A DNA stretch of 64,000 bases from JAWPMT01 sp965601475 (GCA_965601475.1 OZ271832.1:1860001-1924000), one strand, 5' to 3'. Positions 9,107-18,789 are shown, counted from the first letter of the stretch. The notes: a model not told the origin generated them from the letters alone. Numbers and translations are program-made.

Positions 9107-9958
9107 ATGAAACCACTGGCGATCCTTCTTCTAATCTTCCTCCACCTGGGATGCGATAGTGCCAATGATGTTACTTACAAAATCGAAAAATTCAAGCTCT
9201 ACAGCCAGGTGTTTGACAATGAACGAACGATCAGGGTTTTCCTCCCGAGCCAGCATTCACCCGACCAGCCACTAGGTGTGTTGTACCTGAATGATGGGCA
9301 GAATCTTTTTACCGCCGACTCCGTCGGATCTCCCGTGAAGTGGCGCGTGGCGCAAATCGCCGATTCCCTCATTCGCTCTGGAGTCATAGAACCGGTGATC
9401 ATCGTCGGTATCGATCACATGGGCATAAACCGCGGCAAAGAATACCTCCCATACCCCAATGAGTTTGATCCCGCAACATTGGATGTGCAAGGCAAATTGT
9501 ATCCACGATTCCTCACGGAAGAAGTAATACCTGCTATAAACAGAAGATACAATGTCCTCAATGATCCAGCACACACCGGATTGGGTGGGTCATCCTATGG
9601 GGGCATTGCCACACTTTATGCCGCTGCCACTACAACAGATGTGTTCGGGCATTTGCTTGTGGAAAGTCCGTCACTGTACGTCAACAACTTCGAAATACTC
9701 AGGACGCTGGAGCAATACGAAGGCAGCTGGCCCTCAAAGGTTTTCATAGGTATGGGCACCAATGAAATGGGTGCTGAGGACTGTGGTACCAACAACCAGT
9801 TGAATCAAATGGCAGTTGAAAGTGCCCAACGCCTGGACTCTCTTTTGCGAAACCAATTTGATTGTGAATTGCTGGTAAACATTGATGATTGCGCCATCCA
9901 CCATGAATCGGCCTGGTCAAAACGTTTGCCACAGGCTTTGCCCTTCCTACTCAATTAG
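9107..9958 (+). CDS. Secreted esterase of the Fes/IroE/esterase-D-like alpha/beta hydrolase family
   Basis: A 283-residue exported hydrolase. From the ATG at 9107 the protein starts with MKPLAILLLIFLHLGC, a lipoprotein-like signal peptide with an imperfect lipobox (HLGC). The core shows VLYLNDGQNLF, which is the typical first strand of the putative-esterase family, IIVGIDHMG, the nucleophile elbow GGSSYGGI, and a C-terminal histidine in CAIHHESAW. Such enzymes cleave esters or ferric siderophores, but no siderophore gene is nearby. An upstream start at 9068 would bury the signal peptide, so 9107 is preferred. It probably forms a transcription unit with the preceding hydrolase. Confidence 0.85.
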   Translation: MKPLAILLLIFLHLGCDSANDVTYKIEKFKLYSQVFDNERTIRVFLPSQHSPDQPLGVLYLNDGQNLFTADSVGSPVKWRVAQIADSLIRSGVIEPVIIVGIDHMGINRGKEYLPYPNEFDPATLDVQGKLYPRFLTEEVIPAINRRYNVLNDPAHTGLGGSSYGGIATLYAAATTTDVFGHLLVESPSLYVNNFEILRTLEQYEGSWPSKVFIGMGTNEMGAEDCGTNNQLNQMAVESAQRLDSLLRNQFDCELLVNIDDCAIHHESAWSKRLPQALPFLLN

Positions 9959-10003
9959 GAAATTACCAATCCCTATCTTCGCGGAGCGAATATCACTACT
10001 GTC

Positions 10004-12484
10004 TTGGCTTTTGATCCCCTGGAAATAGACCTCCCGGTCAGAGAGATTATCCCTACGCTCAGGCAAGAGCTGTCGGGAAAGAATACGCTTATTGTCAATG
10101 CCCCTCCAGGCGCCGGCAAGAGCACTTTGCTACCCTTGGCGATACTGAATGAGCCTTTTCTGAAAGGTAAGAAAATCCTCATGTTGGAGCCGCGGAGGTT
10201 GGCCGCCCGATCGATAGCCCATCGCATGGCAGAACTGCTGGGCGAGCCTGTCGGCAAAACAGTAGGTTACCGCATCCGATTCGAAAGCCGCGTCTCCGCT
10301 GAGACACGCATCGAAGTATTGACGGAAGGTATTCTGACACGCATGCTTCATGAGGACAATGGACTGGAAGAAGCAGGCCTGGTGATCTTCGACGAATTCC
10401 ACGAGCGCAGCTTGTATGCAGACGTAGCACTTGCGTTATGCCGGGAGGCGCAACAAGTCCTGAGAGAGGACTTGCGCATCATCGTCATGTCTGCCACCCT
10501 CGACATGCCTAAACTAAAGGACCTGCTTGGCGCACCTGTTATCCAGAGCATGGGTAAGCAATACCCGGTGGAAATCTTGTACACTGGCGCCCAGGATGAA
10601 TGGATGATCCCTGAGCTGGCATCACGGACCGTGCTTCACGCTGTGAAAGCACACCCTGGTGATACGCTGGTTTTTCTTCCGGGACAGGGCGAAATCAAAC
10701 GATGTGAGGAGCTACTTAGAAAAGAACTCAAGGGGTTCGCTATTCACCCGCTTTATGGTCAACTGCCTCAACCGAAGCAGCTTGCGGCCATTTTCCCAAA
10801 TAAGCAAGGAAAACGCAAAGTAGTGCTTGCAACTTCGATTGCTGAAACGAGCCTCACGATTGAAGGGATCAAGATCGTGGTGGATTGTGGATTTGGACGG
10901 ACCTCCAGGTTTGATCCGAAATCCGGATTGTCAAGGCTGGAAACCATACAAATTTCCAAAGATTCAGCAGACCAGCGCGCAGGCAGGGCCGGCAGACTGA
11001 GTCCTGGAGTATGCTACCGCATGTGGTCTACCGCCACTCACGAGCGTATGGCCGATCATCGTGTACCTGAGATTGTAGAAGCGGATCTGGCGTCACTGGT
11101 CCTTGACCTGGCCCAGTGGGGTATTCATGACCCCAATCTGCTGGTGTGGCTCACCCCCCCGCCCAAGGGTACACTCATTCAAGCCAGGCAGGTGCTGGAA
11201 GATCTGGGTGCGATGGAGAACGGCAAGATCACAGCCCATGGACAGGAAATTCATAGGCTGCCATGCCATCCTCGATTGGCGCATATGCTGATCATCGCGA
11301 AGGAACAGGAACTCCTGGCACTGGCCACGGACCTTGCAGCAGTATTGGAAGAAAGAGACCCGCTCCCAAAAGAGGCTGGGATTGACATTAACCTGCGTAT
11401 CACTGCATTACGAAGACATCGAGAGGAACAGCGACAAGGTGGTAAACTGGCAAGAATAGAAAAGGTCGCCTCCTCCTATCGAAGACTCTTTGACATCGAA
11501 GCTGAGAACGACCCTGTCGACGACTTCGAAACAGGTATTCTCCTCGCACAAGCTTATCCCGAGCGCATAGCCAGCGCGAGACCTGGAAACAACGCACAGT
11601 TTCAATTGGCCAACGGCCGCGTGGCCATGGCTGGTCATCGAGACGATCTGGCGCATGAGGCCTGGCTTGCTGTAGCACATCTGGATGCGAGGGATGGAAT
11701 GGGCAAAATCTTTCTGGCCTCAGCGCTGGACCCACGAGACCTGGCCCCTATGGTGAAAGAGATGGAAGTGGTGAGATGGGACACCGATGATGGCGGCCTG
11801 GTGGCAACCCGGGAGATGCGCATTGGCAATATCGTGCTACAAAGCAGACCTATGGAGGTGCCGGATGAGTCTCGAAGACAAGAGGCCATTTCTAATGCGC
11901 TCAAATCCGAAGGACAGCAATTGCTGGACTTCAACGATGATGTGGTTCAATGGCAAAACCGTGTGTTGAGTCTCAAGAGATGGAATCCCGATGAGGGCTG
12001 GCCGGATGTGAGCACAGAAACACTACTTGTATCCAATGTGGAATGGCTAGGTCCCTACCTCACCGATGTTCGGCGCCCGTCAGATCTGAAAAAAATCAAT
12101 CTGCTACAGGCAATGCAAGGCCTGCTTGGCTACGATACCCTGAAGAAACTGGAAGAGCTGGCGCCAGAAAGAATTACTGTGCCAAGCGGTTCGAGGATCA
12201 GAATCCAATATTTTGAAGATGGAGCTCCTCCGGTTTTGGCTGTACGGCTACAGGAAGTATTTGGTCTGATGGAAACGCCGAAAGTAAATCGCTTAAAGAC
12301 GCCACTGCTTATGCATTTGTTATCTCCGGGATTCAAGCCCGTACAGGTGACAGGTGATCTTGAGAATTTCTGGGCCAACACTTATTTCGAGGTTAGAAAA
12401 GAGCTGAGGCGAAGATATCCCAAGCACTCATGGCCCGAAGAACCAAGTCAAGCGGAAGCTGTCAGAGGTGTGAAGAGGAAATAA
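10004..12484 (+). CDS. hrpB: ATP-dependent helicase HrpB
   Basis: A DEAH-box-type superfamily 2 helicase of 826 residues, the usual HrpB length. It has Walker A APPGAGKST near residue 35, motif II DEFHERS, motif III SATLD, motif V ATSIAETSLTI and motif VI QRAGRAGR, followed by the HA2-like and HrpB C-terminal domains (GSRIRIQYFEDGAPPVLAVRLQEVFG split over the C-terminal 100 residues). The role of HrpB is poorly defined, and it is likely an RNA or DNA unwinding ATPase in the cytoplasm. The start is TTG at 10004, because no ATG or GTG lies between the upstream stop and the first conserved residues. The stop abuts the next, convergent gene with no gap. Confidence 0.93.
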   Translation: MAFDPLEIDLPVREIIPTLRQELSGKNTLIVNAPPGAGKSTLLPLAILNEPFLKGKKILMLEPRRLAARSIAHRMAELLGEPVGKTVGYRIRFESRVSAETRIEVLTEGILTRMLHEDNGLEEAGLVIFDEFHERSLYADVALALCREAQQVLREDLRIIVMSATLDMPKLKDLLGAPVIQSMGKQYPVEILYTGAQDEWMIPELASRTVLHAVKAHPGDTLVFLPGQGEIKRCEELLRKELKGFAIHPLYGQLPQPKQLAAIFPNKQGKRKVVLATSIAETSLTIEGIKIVVDCGFGRTSRFDPKSGLSRLETIQISKDSADQRAGRAGRLSPGVCYRMWSTATHERMADHRVPEIVEADLASLVLDLAQWGIHDPNLLVWLTPPPKGTLIQARQVLEDLGAMENGKITAHGQEIHRLPCHPRLAHMLIIAKEQELLALATDLAAVLEERDPLPKEAGIDINLRITALRRHREEQRQGGKLARIEKVASSYRRLFDIEAENDPVDDFETGILLAQAYPERIASARPGNNAQFQLANGRVAMAGHRDDLAHEAWLAVAHLDARDGMGKIFLASALDPRDLAPMVKEMEVVRWDTDDGGLVATREMRIGNIVLQSRPMEVPDESRRQEAISNALKSEGQQLLDFNDDVVQWQNRVLSLKRWNPDEGWPDVSTETLLVSNVEWLGPYLTDVRRPSDLKKINLLQAMQGLLGYDTLKKLEELAPERITVPSGSRIRIQYFEDGAPPVLAVRLQEVFGLMETPKVNRLKTPLLMHLLSPGFKPVQVTGDLENFWANTYFEVRKELRRRYPKHSWPEEPSQAEAVRGVKRK

Positions 12485-12922
12485 TCAGAATCCAGATGTT
12501 GTGAGAACACGCTCAAGGTCCATCCTGGAAGACGTCCTGGAGGAATCTTCTTTCCCAAAGAAATACAATTCTACTTGCTCCCCATTGAAGTAATCGAGCA
12601 TGATATGAAAATAGAAACTATTCAGCCGCTCCACATATCCCCCGTGTACGTTGGGTTTCTTATACAAAAAGCCACTGACACCGCTAATGATGAAGCTCTC
12701 ACTGACTTTCTCCTGGACCAGAAGTAGCGTGCCTTCATTTTGCTCCGACACCATGGCCCGGAAATTAGTCTCCTTACCATCGAGATCGAATATCACCTTT
12801 ACGAGCAGGTTGTTTAGACGTTTTACCTGAACATTCGTAATCCTGGGTGTTTCATCAGAAGATGAAACCATGTCTCCATGATATGCTTTTGAAAGTAAGG
12901 AAGCTACGTCTTTTTCCATCAC
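12485..12922 (-). CDS. Hypothetical protein
   Basis: A 145-residue soluble protein with no signal peptide or membrane segment. It begins with two methionines (M-M-E-K-D). The body alternates beta-strand-like stretches (LLVKVIFDL, TLLLVQEKV, FYFHIMLDYF, VELYFFGK), suggesting a small beta or alpha/beta domain. It ends one base after hrpB on the opposite strand. I do not recognise the family. Confidence 0.7.
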   Translation of the reverse strand: MMEKDVASLLSKAYHGDMVSSSDETPRITNVQVKRLNNLLVKVIFDLDGKETNFRAMVSEQNEGTLLLVQEKVSESFIISGVSGFLYKKPNVHGGYVERLNSFYFHIMLDYFNGEQVELYFFGKEDSSRTSSRMDLERVLTTSGF

Positions 12923-13071
12923 ACAAGTCTATGGACACAAAACTGAAAAAAGAAACATACAAACACCAGCCAATTGGGTTCAACAGGAATTTTTGGGGGC
13001 TGACCAAGTGCTTTTCCCTTATCACCGAAACGTTATCCACGGAACAAAAGCCATGATCAACATTTAAACTA

Positions 13072-14826
13072 TCAATTAAAGCCGCATGACGCTGATGCAA
13101 TGTAAACCAGCTCATTAGGCGTATCATAGCCTACCTGGATTTGCAGATTTTTTCGATACCGAGGGTCAACTCTCGAGTATCTCAGGGGCGTGTCGGCATA
13201 AGCCCATACCCGGTCAAATTCCTTTTTGATTTTTTCTGCCTCAGACAGCTTTCCCTGCTTATGAAGACATTGCCAAAGACCGTTCAGGGCGAAGCCATTC
13301 TTTGGGAAATTGACGAGGTCCTCCTCGTAGATTGTCTGTGCCTCCTCGGGACGATCCATTTCCAACAAGAGAGCTCCAAGTCTGTGGCGCACCGAGAAAA
13401 TCCAATCCGGTGGTTCATCGTACCGCAAACGATCCTCCAAACTGATGGCCTCAAGGAGCAATTCCTCTGCGCGTACAGGCTTCTTGCATCGCCAGGCAAT
13501 TTCTGACTCGAGTACTCTTCCCGCGATTTCCGCCAGTTGCGTAGCGGGATTGATGTCCCATATCCGGAGCTTGTGGAGTCGGTCATCTTTGCTGTACTCC
13601 TTTAGTTTTTCCAGGTGACTCTTCGACTTCAATAGTTGCCCCATGTTGGCACTGGCCATGCCTCGGGCATAGTGCCACATTGTCCATCGGTAAGGGTGTG
13701 AATTCTCGTCAGGGGTATTGAGTGATAGGATCTTCTCCCACTGAGCGAACTTCACCAGGATGTTGTAAGGAATTGTCAAATAATAATCTGTGGTTTCAAA
13801 ACCAGGCTTACCAAGAAAGGCCTCTTCGATAATGTTGGTCATCTTGAAGGAAGCCTCAATGGCAAGGGCACCACGTCCCTCCAGCGCTGCACACGCAGCC
13901 AGGAAATGGTAGTTGTGCGGATAATATAACTGCCCGTATGTTCCTCGCTTTTTGTTTTGGGCCAGGTAGATACTATCGGCACGAACTGAAGCCACATTCG
14001 CCAAGGTACCGCTGTGGTAATCACCTGTATTGATATAGATGTGCGAGGGCATATGAACAAGGTGACCTGCCCCGGGAACTGAGGTAGCTAGACGCTTTGC
14101 GCTTGGCATCGCCACCTCGGGTTCCTCAGAGGCTTCCACAGCATGGATAAAAAGGTGATTGGCCAGTGGATTGTCTGGGTCTGCCTCCAACGCATCTGAT
14201 AGCAAACCCACAATCTCAGAAGTCCAGGTTTTTGGAGGTCCCCCTCGCCATTCGTAGAGATCCCAGGCATGCTGGTTCATCAAGGATTCTGCCAACAGTA
14301 CTTTCAACTCAGGAATGGATGGAAATTCCATCACGGCGAGTCGCAGCTCGTGCGTATAGGCCACTTCATCAGGTTCGCTTGCCTTGTACTTAGCTTCATT
14401 GGCATCGATCAGGGCCTTTTCCCATTTGGAGGTGGTCCGGGCATATAGTTTTGCCCGTTGTACGGCCCAGTTCACTTCCCGGTAGTTTTCATTTTGCATC
14501 TGGGTGTTGTAGCTGGGGCCTAGCACATAGGCTAACCCCCAGTAGCCCATGGCGCAGGCGCTGTCAAGCCGGATTACCTCCCTCATGGACCGGGCAGCTT
14601 CTGCGTGATTAAATCCAGATGCCATGACGATACCCTGCGTGAAAAAACGCTGCGCATACCTGGAGGACGTGGTGATCTCCCAGCGGTATTTTCCAAGATT
14701 ATCAAAAAGTGGTGCCTGGAGATTAGGCTTGGTGATCTCACACTTACCCAGAAGCAGCACTACCAAGAGCCCAGCACATACGCCAATCCTTTGTACATTG
14801 ACGTTGGGTCTTCTCCCTTTCCTCAT
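13072..14826 (-). CDS. Exported tetratricopeptide-repeat protein
   Basis: A 584-residue protein with an N-terminal hydrophobic signal segment (VCAGLLVVLLLGKC at about residues 17-30, whose cysteine may be lipidated although the Lys before it is atypical). Helical repeats with TPR spacing run along the rest: NHAEAARSMREVIRLDSACAMGYWGLAY, EADPDNPLANHLFIHAVE, and RPEEAQTIYEEDLVNFPKNGFALNGLW as examples. HLVHMPSHIYINTG is a conserved-looking internal motif seen in a family of large bacterial TPR proteins of unknown function. It is probably a periplasmic scaffold. The LuxR-type TPR gene lies 117 bases upstream on the same strand. Confidence 0.8.
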   Translation of the reverse strand: MRKGRRPNVNVQRIGVCAGLLVVLLLGKCEITKPNLQAPLFDNLGKYRWEITTSSRYAQRFFTQGIVMASGFNHAEAARSMREVIRLDSACAMGYWGLAYVLGPSYNTQMQNENYREVNWAVQRAKLYARTTSKWEKALIDANEAKYKASEPDEVAYTHELRLAVMEFPSIPELKVLLAESLMNQHAWDLYEWRGGPPKTWTSEIVGLLSDALEADPDNPLANHLFIHAVEASEEPEVAMPSAKRLATSVPGAGHLVHMPSHIYINTGDYHSGTLANVASVRADSIYLAQNKKRGTYGQLYYPHNYHFLAACAALEGRGALAIEASFKMTNIIEEAFLGKPGFETTDYYLTIPYNILVKFAQWEKILSLNTPDENSHPYRWTMWHYARGMASANMGQLLKSKSHLEKLKEYSKDDRLHKLRIWDINPATQLAEIAGRVLESEIAWRCKKPVRAEELLLEAISLEDRLRYDEPPDWIFSVRHRLGALLLEMDRPEEAQTIYEEDLVNFPKNGFALNGLWQCLHKQGKLSEAEKIKKEFDRVWAYADTPLRYSRVDPRYRKNLQIQVGYDTPNELVYIASASCGFN

Positions 14827-14942
14827 GAGCCGAGTTCATTTTCTTTCGGCTGCAAATCTGGTCCTTTTCGGAGCCGGTATAGCGAAAGTTGGGTTATCGA
14901 AAGGTATACATGCAGGTAGACATGAGGTGAACAGCAAAAGGG

Positions 14943-16559
14943 TCAGGCCCTCGTCAAACCCTGCAGATACTCGTTGAGCGTTTCCTCCTGGGATAGATTG
15001 AGTTTCTTCTTGAGTCGGTATCTGGCTGTTTTCACACTGTCAGGTCCGATTCCAAGAATGTTGCCAATTTCCTTCATCGAAAAGTTGAGCCGTATTAATG
15101 CACAAAGACGAAGTTCATAGTTCGTTAGTGAGGCATTTTGCTCCAGTAAAGAGGCAAAGAACCCCTCGTGGATACTCTCAAACCTGAGTCTGAAGTCTTC
15201 CCAATCCCTGTCTACCTGTTGCTGTTTACTCACGAGTTTCTCGAGGCCATGGATTTTCCTCGCCACTTCTTCGCTGCGGTCGGCTTTCACCGATTTTATC
15301 TCCTCGCCGAGTTCCTGGAAAAGTTGATTCTTCTGAGCTAGGTTCAATGCATACGACGTCAACTCCTTGTTCTTGTACTCCAACTCCTGACCGAGTTTTC
15401 TACTCTCCTCCTCCCTGGCTTTGGCATTGGACCGCGCTCGCTGTACCAGTAGGTAAGCTACGAGCAATAGGATTACCAAAACAGAGAGCACCAACCAGGT
15501 AATTAACCGGTTGGTTTGTAGCGCCCTTTTGGCCTGAGCTAGCTGGTTTTGTTGCTCGATAGTAGCTATCTGCGTTTCAAAGCTGATGAGATTGCTTATG
15601 ATTTGTTGATCTACCAAACTGTCCTTCAACTGGACATATAGCTCGAAATAATGCAAGGACTTCTCCAGTTCGCCATTGATTTCATAGATGTTTCGCAATT
15701 CGAGGAACATCTCCTTTAGCCACTTATTGAATCCGATCTCCCTGGCGATGTCCACACCCAAATGCAGCAGATTCTCCGCATCCTCCAGTTTGTTTTGCTC
15801 AATATACACCTTGGACAAATCCGCATAGTTTTTGGTAAGACCTTCCAGATCATTGAGCTCGATACCAATATCTATCGATTCATGGAAGTGTCTTGATGCT
15901 TCTCGCAGGTAACCTCGTTTGAAGTTTAGTATGCCCATACGATTGTGAACTTCTCCCAGGCCGTATTGGTAATTGTTTTCAGTATGAACGCGATAGGCGT
16001 TTTCCAGAAAGAGTTCGGCAGAATCCAGCTTCCCCTGAGCGAGGTACACCGTGGCTATCTTGGTATGTGTGGTCGCGATACGACCCGTCTCGCCCAGTTT
16101 GTTGAAGATATGATAGCCTTGCTCATAATACTCCAGTGCGCGCCCATATCGCTTCAATGCGCTAAACACCAATCCCAAATTCATCACTGCGTTGGCCTCT
16201 CCCAATTCATCTCCCAAATCCTGGTAGGCTTTTACCGACTCGAATAGATGACCGGAAGCCTGATCAAACTCCCCCTTAGCCCAGTAAGCCACACCTACGA
16301 CCCGGTTTCCAAAAGCCATCCCTTCATGATAATCCAGGTAGGCTGCCAATTTCAATGCCCTTCTACCATATAATATGGATCGAACTGGATCTACAATCCA
16401 ATACCTGTACCCTAGATTGTTCAACAAATCGACTTGCTGCCTATCGCCCTCGAGATGCACACTCAATACTGCCTCCAGGCTGTCAATAGCTCTTGTAGTT
16501 GGATTCGACCAAGATAATGTCGCAGAAAAGAAGGTGGCGAGCAAAAAAAGGTTCTTCAT
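14943..16559 (-). CDS. TPR protein with membrane helix and LuxR-type HTH
   Basis: A 538-residue one-component regulator of a type common in Bacteroidota. A signal-like N-terminus (LFLLATFFSATLSW) is followed by six to eight TPR units in about residues 60-330, then one membrane helix (WLVLSVLVILLLVAYLLV at about 350-367), a charged coiled coil and a C-terminal LuxR/GerE-like helix-turn-helix: LTNYELRLCALIRLNFSMKE and then IGNILGIGPDSVKTARYRLKK. The TPR part should lie in the periplasm and the HTH in the cytoplasm, giving a membrane-bound sensor-regulator. The target is unknown. The adjacent downstream TPR protein could be a partner. Confidence 0.88.
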   Translation of the reverse strand: MKNLFLLATFFSATLSWSNPTTRAIDSLEAVLSVHLEGDRQQVDLLNNLGYRYWIVDPVRSILYGRRALKLAAYLDYHEGMAFGNRVVGVAYWAKGEFDQASGHLFESVKAYQDLGDELGEANAVMNLGLVFSALKRYGRALEYYEQGYHIFNKLGETGRIATTHTKIATVYLAQGKLDSAELFLENAYRVHTENNYQYGLGEVHNRMGILNFKRGYLREASRHFHESIDIGIELNDLEGLTKNYADLSKVYIEQNKLEDAENLLHLGVDIAREIGFNKWLKEMFLELRNIYEINGELEKSLHYFELYVQLKDSLVDQQIISNLISFETQIATIEQQNQLAQAKRALQTNRLITWLVLSVLVILLLVAYLLVQRARSNAKAREEESRKLGQELEYKNKELTSYALNLAQKNQLFQELGEEIKSVKADRSEEVARKIHGLEKLVSKQQQVDRDWEDFRLRFESIHEGFFASLLEQNASLTNYELRLCALIRLNFSMKEIGNILGIGPDSVKTARYRLKKKLNLSQEETLNEYLQGLTRA

Positions 16560-16616
16560 TTCGTAGGATCCGGCGATGCCATTGTACGATTAATCAGCCA
16601 GGGGGTTTCAAATCAT

Positions 16617-17441
16617 TTAGGTTGGATTATTACGAGCGGCATAGTCCATCACCTTTTGCCAGTCCTGATCAAACGCCTGGTCTACTGAACGGAGATTTTC
16701 GGCAGTCACAAGTGGGCCTGCAGGAACCCAAGGTTTTGGAAAAATGAGTGCTACATACATAATCAGATGGAAGAAAGCCCACCAGGGCCGAAACAACAGC
16801 CAATGCAGAAGTTTGTTGTGATAAGACCTGGGCACACCTCGTCTGAATGTTCGGCAAAATTGCCGAAGTACCAGCAACTGTTTTTCACTGTAGGAGGTGT
16901 GTACCGGATCCAATGAAATCTCCTCGAACACAAACTGCGCGCCACAGAAGCCGGCAATACGACTAAGGAAGGACTCAGGCTGCTGCTTCAGATCCTCGTG
17001 GAACAGTACTAACGGTTTTTTGCCTGTCAGTTCTTCTATGACTTCAAGCTTCGGATAGAAAAGCAGGTCTTCCTGCTTCCAATACCCATTGTCATTTTCC
17101 AGGTCCAGGAACTTCTCAAAATCCCAGTACCATCCATTTTTGACATACCTCCTGTATTGGGAGGCAATCCAGGCACCATGTCTGCGAAGAATGATGATCA
17201 CACTGGGTCCGGGTATGTCGTCAGTGAACCACTTGACCTCACGTGCTAACTGTCGATCAAATTCCCTGGAGACCAATATGCTGGAAGCGCCGCTCTTGAG
17301 AATGAGCTCTTTGCACCGACGATATCGGTTTGTCGGGATGTATTGAATACCTTTCAATTTAGGGAAAAAGCGTTGCTGTAAATACGTTGAGGCCACCTTG
17401 CCGAGCCCGACATGAAAAAATATTTCCGGCATCTTTTTCAT
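16617..17441 (-). CDS. Sulfotransferase-domain protein
   Basis: A protein of about 274 residues with a PAPS-dependent sulfotransferase-like P-loop at the N-terminus (FFHVGLGKVASTYLQQ, the 5'-phosphosulfate loop) and the 3'-phosphate-binding region near VIIILRRHGAWIASQYRRYV. The middle contains W/Y-rich loops and the C-terminal part has a hydrophobic stretch (FRPWWAFFHLIMYVALIFP) that may contact membranes. Such enzymes sulfate sugars or lipids. I chose the ATG at 17441 because the longer frame (start at 17492) would overlap the divergent aldo/keto reductase start. No glycan-synthesis genes are adjacent, so the acceptor is unknown. Confidence 0.75.
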   Translation of the reverse strand: MKKMPEIFFHVGLGKVASTYLQQRFFPKLKGIQYIPTNRYRRCKELILKSGASSILVSREFDRQLAREVKWFTDDIPGPSVIIILRRHGAWIASQYRRYVKNGWYWDFEKFLDLENDNGYWKQEDLLFYPKLEVIEELTGKKPLVLFHEDLKQQPESFLSRIAGFCGAQFVFEEISLDPVHTSYSEKQLLVLRQFCRTFRRGVPRSYHNKLLHWLLFRPWWAFFHLIMYVALIFPKPWVPAGPLVTAENLRSVDQAFDQDWQKVMDYAARNNPT

Positions 17442-17490
17442 CGGCAGCAAAGTAATCGATTTTTCGGCGGCAGTTTCTAACTTCGTGACC

Positions 17491-18396
17491 ATGGTATCGA
17501 AAATTGCACTGAGTCATGACTGCCAGCTTTCCAGGCTGGTGTATGGCTACTGGAGGGCAGCTGAATGGGGACATACGGCCAGTCAGACGCTTGACCACAT
17601 CAAATACTGCATGGACCTTGGCATTACTACTTTTGACCATGCAGATATCTATGGAGACTATACCTGCGAAGGCATCTTCGGACAAGGTCTGAAACTAGAT
17701 CCCTCCATTCGACAATCGATGGAGATTGTAACTAAATGTGGTATAAAACTAATTTCTGCTAACCGCCCGGAACACAAAATCAAATACTACGACACGAGTT
17801 TTGACCACATCATCTGGTCGGCCGAAAATGCCCTTCGCGAGCTGGCCACAGACTACATCGACGTGTTGCTCATCCATAGACCTGATCCTTTCAATGACCC
17901 TGCAGAGACAGCCCGGGCCTTCGAACAGCTGCATCGGCAGGGCAAAGTGTTGCACTTTGGGGTTTCTAATTTCACTATCCAGCAATTCAAGACTTTGCAG
18001 AAAGCCTCAACCCTACCTTTAGTGACCAACCAATTAGAAATCTCCGCCAGTTGCCTGGATGCTTTTGACGACGGCAACCTTGCCTTCTGCCAGGAGATTG
18101 ATATGAAGCCGATGGCATGGTCTCCACTGGGCGGTGGAGAGATATTTACTTCCAATGAAGAAGGTTCCAAGCGCTTGAGACTCGTTTTGGAAAAGGTAGG
18201 CCAGGAAATTGGCGCAGAAACCATCGACCAGGTGTTGCTCAGCTGGCTCATGGCACACCCTGCAGGAATAATCCCAATTCTTGGCACTGGGAAGCAGACA
18301 AGGATACTCAAGGCCGCACAAAGCTGCTCACTCACCATGTCACGCATGCAGTGGTTTGAAATCCTGGAGGCATCCAGAGGAGAGGAAGTGCCTTAG
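17491..18396 (+). CDS. Aldo/keto reductase, YdhF type
   Basis: A 301-residue NAD(P)H-dependent oxidoreductase with the AKR TIM barrel. FDHADIYGDY carries the catalytic Asp/Tyr, VTKCGI the Lys and LLIHRPDP the His of the tetrad. VTNQLEISA and PILGTGK near the end are cofactor-region signatures. The N-terminal SRLVYGYWRAAEW closely resembles E. coli YdhF. The ATG at 17491 is preferred over the GTG at 17485. The substrate is unknown. It is divergent from the sulfotransferase gene with a 49-base control region. Confidence 0.9.
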   Translation: MVSKIALSHDCQLSRLVYGYWRAAEWGHTASQTLDHIKYCMDLGITTFDHADIYGDYTCEGIFGQGLKLDPSIRQSMEIVTKCGIKLISANRPEHKIKYYDTSFDHIIWSAENALRELATDYIDVLLIHRPDPFNDPAETARAFEQLHRQGKVLHFGVSNFTIQQFKTLQKASTLPLVTNQLEISASCLDAFDDGNLAFCQEIDMKPMAWSPLGGGEIFTSNEEGSKRLRLVLEKVGQEIGAETIDQVLLSWLMAHPAGIIPILGTGKQTRILKAAQSCSLTMSRMQWFEILEASRGEEVP

Positions 18397-18448
18397 CGAT
18401 TAACATTAAATTAACATTCAAGTTATTTTAAATTAACAAACAGAGATC

Positions 18449-18456
18449 TAGATTTG
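18449..18456 (+). promoter_or_regulatory. Putative -7 element of a small transcription unit
   Basis: TAGATTTG matches TAnnTTTG exactly. Upstream the DNA is very AT-rich with repeated ATTAACA words (18400-18440). A transcript starting near 18462 would cover the 46-codon frame at 18484 and end at the terminator near 18760. Confidence 0.45.
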
Positions 18457-18483
18457 CCACTTAATTGACAAGATGAAATTTTT

Positions 18484-18624
18484 GTGAATTCAGATCTAAA
18501 GCACCAGGCGCGAGACAGAAGATTCAATTGGGGCAGAGCATTGTCCATTTTTGAGATATTGGTTTTTCTCGCCTTTCTGCTGGTTCTGGTGTTGAATTAT
18601 TTTTTTCAATTTTTTACTGCCTGA
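18484..18624 (+). CDS. Small single-span membrane protein, 46 residues
   Basis: A short frame starting with GTG and preceded by an exact promoter match. The N-terminal 19 residues are hydrophilic and basic (KHQARDRRFNWGR). Residues 20-46 form one strong membrane helix rich in Leu, Val and Phe (ILVFLAFLLVLVLNYFF), giving a positive-inside topology with the N-terminus in the cytoplasm. No family is recognised. It occupies an otherwise gene-free 400-base gap and has its own promoter and terminator candidates, which supports a real gene, although its short length makes chance possible. Confidence 0.45.
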   Translation: MNSDLKHQARDRRFNWGRALSIFEILVFLAFLLVLVLNYFFQFFTA

Positions 18625-18726
18625 TCCAATTTCCCGGGAAAGGCAACGTTTCACATTTCAAAGGCTTCAAGAATCATCGGTTCTGTCGTTCTGACAGACG
18701 GTGTGCGTTGATAGGTTAGGTTGGTA

Positions 18727-18760
18727 AGAGCTTCGAAAAATTTTTCGAGGCTCTTTTTTT
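18727..18760 (+). terminator. Strong intrinsic terminator
   Basis: AGAGCTTCGAAAAA pairs with TTTTTCGAGGCTCT (14 base pairs including one G-U) with no unpaired bases between the arms, so the tip of the AT part forms the loop. A T run follows to 18760. An upstream hairpin, TCTGTC-GTTCT-GACAGA near 18685-18701, adds structure. It closes the small transcription unit before uvrD. Confidence 0.8.
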
Positions 18761-18781
18761 ATTTCGCCTTTTCTGGTGTGG

Positions 18782-18789
18782 TAGATTTG
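18782..18789 (+). promoter_or_regulatory. Putative -7 element of uvrD, implying a near-leaderless mRNA
   Basis: TAGATTTG, identical to the element at 18449, ends four bases before the ATG at 18794. If used, transcription would begin at or next to the start codon. Confidence 0.35.

Noticed and set aside
12847..13056. 69-residue plus-strand frame between the hypothetical and the TPR gene
   Set aside because: Mostly overlaps the start of the minus-strand hypothetical gene; basic low-complexity translation, no promoter or terminator match.
14605..14977. Plus-strand frames opposite the TPR gene start
   Set aside because: Antisense to two well-supported TPR genes; no independent signal.
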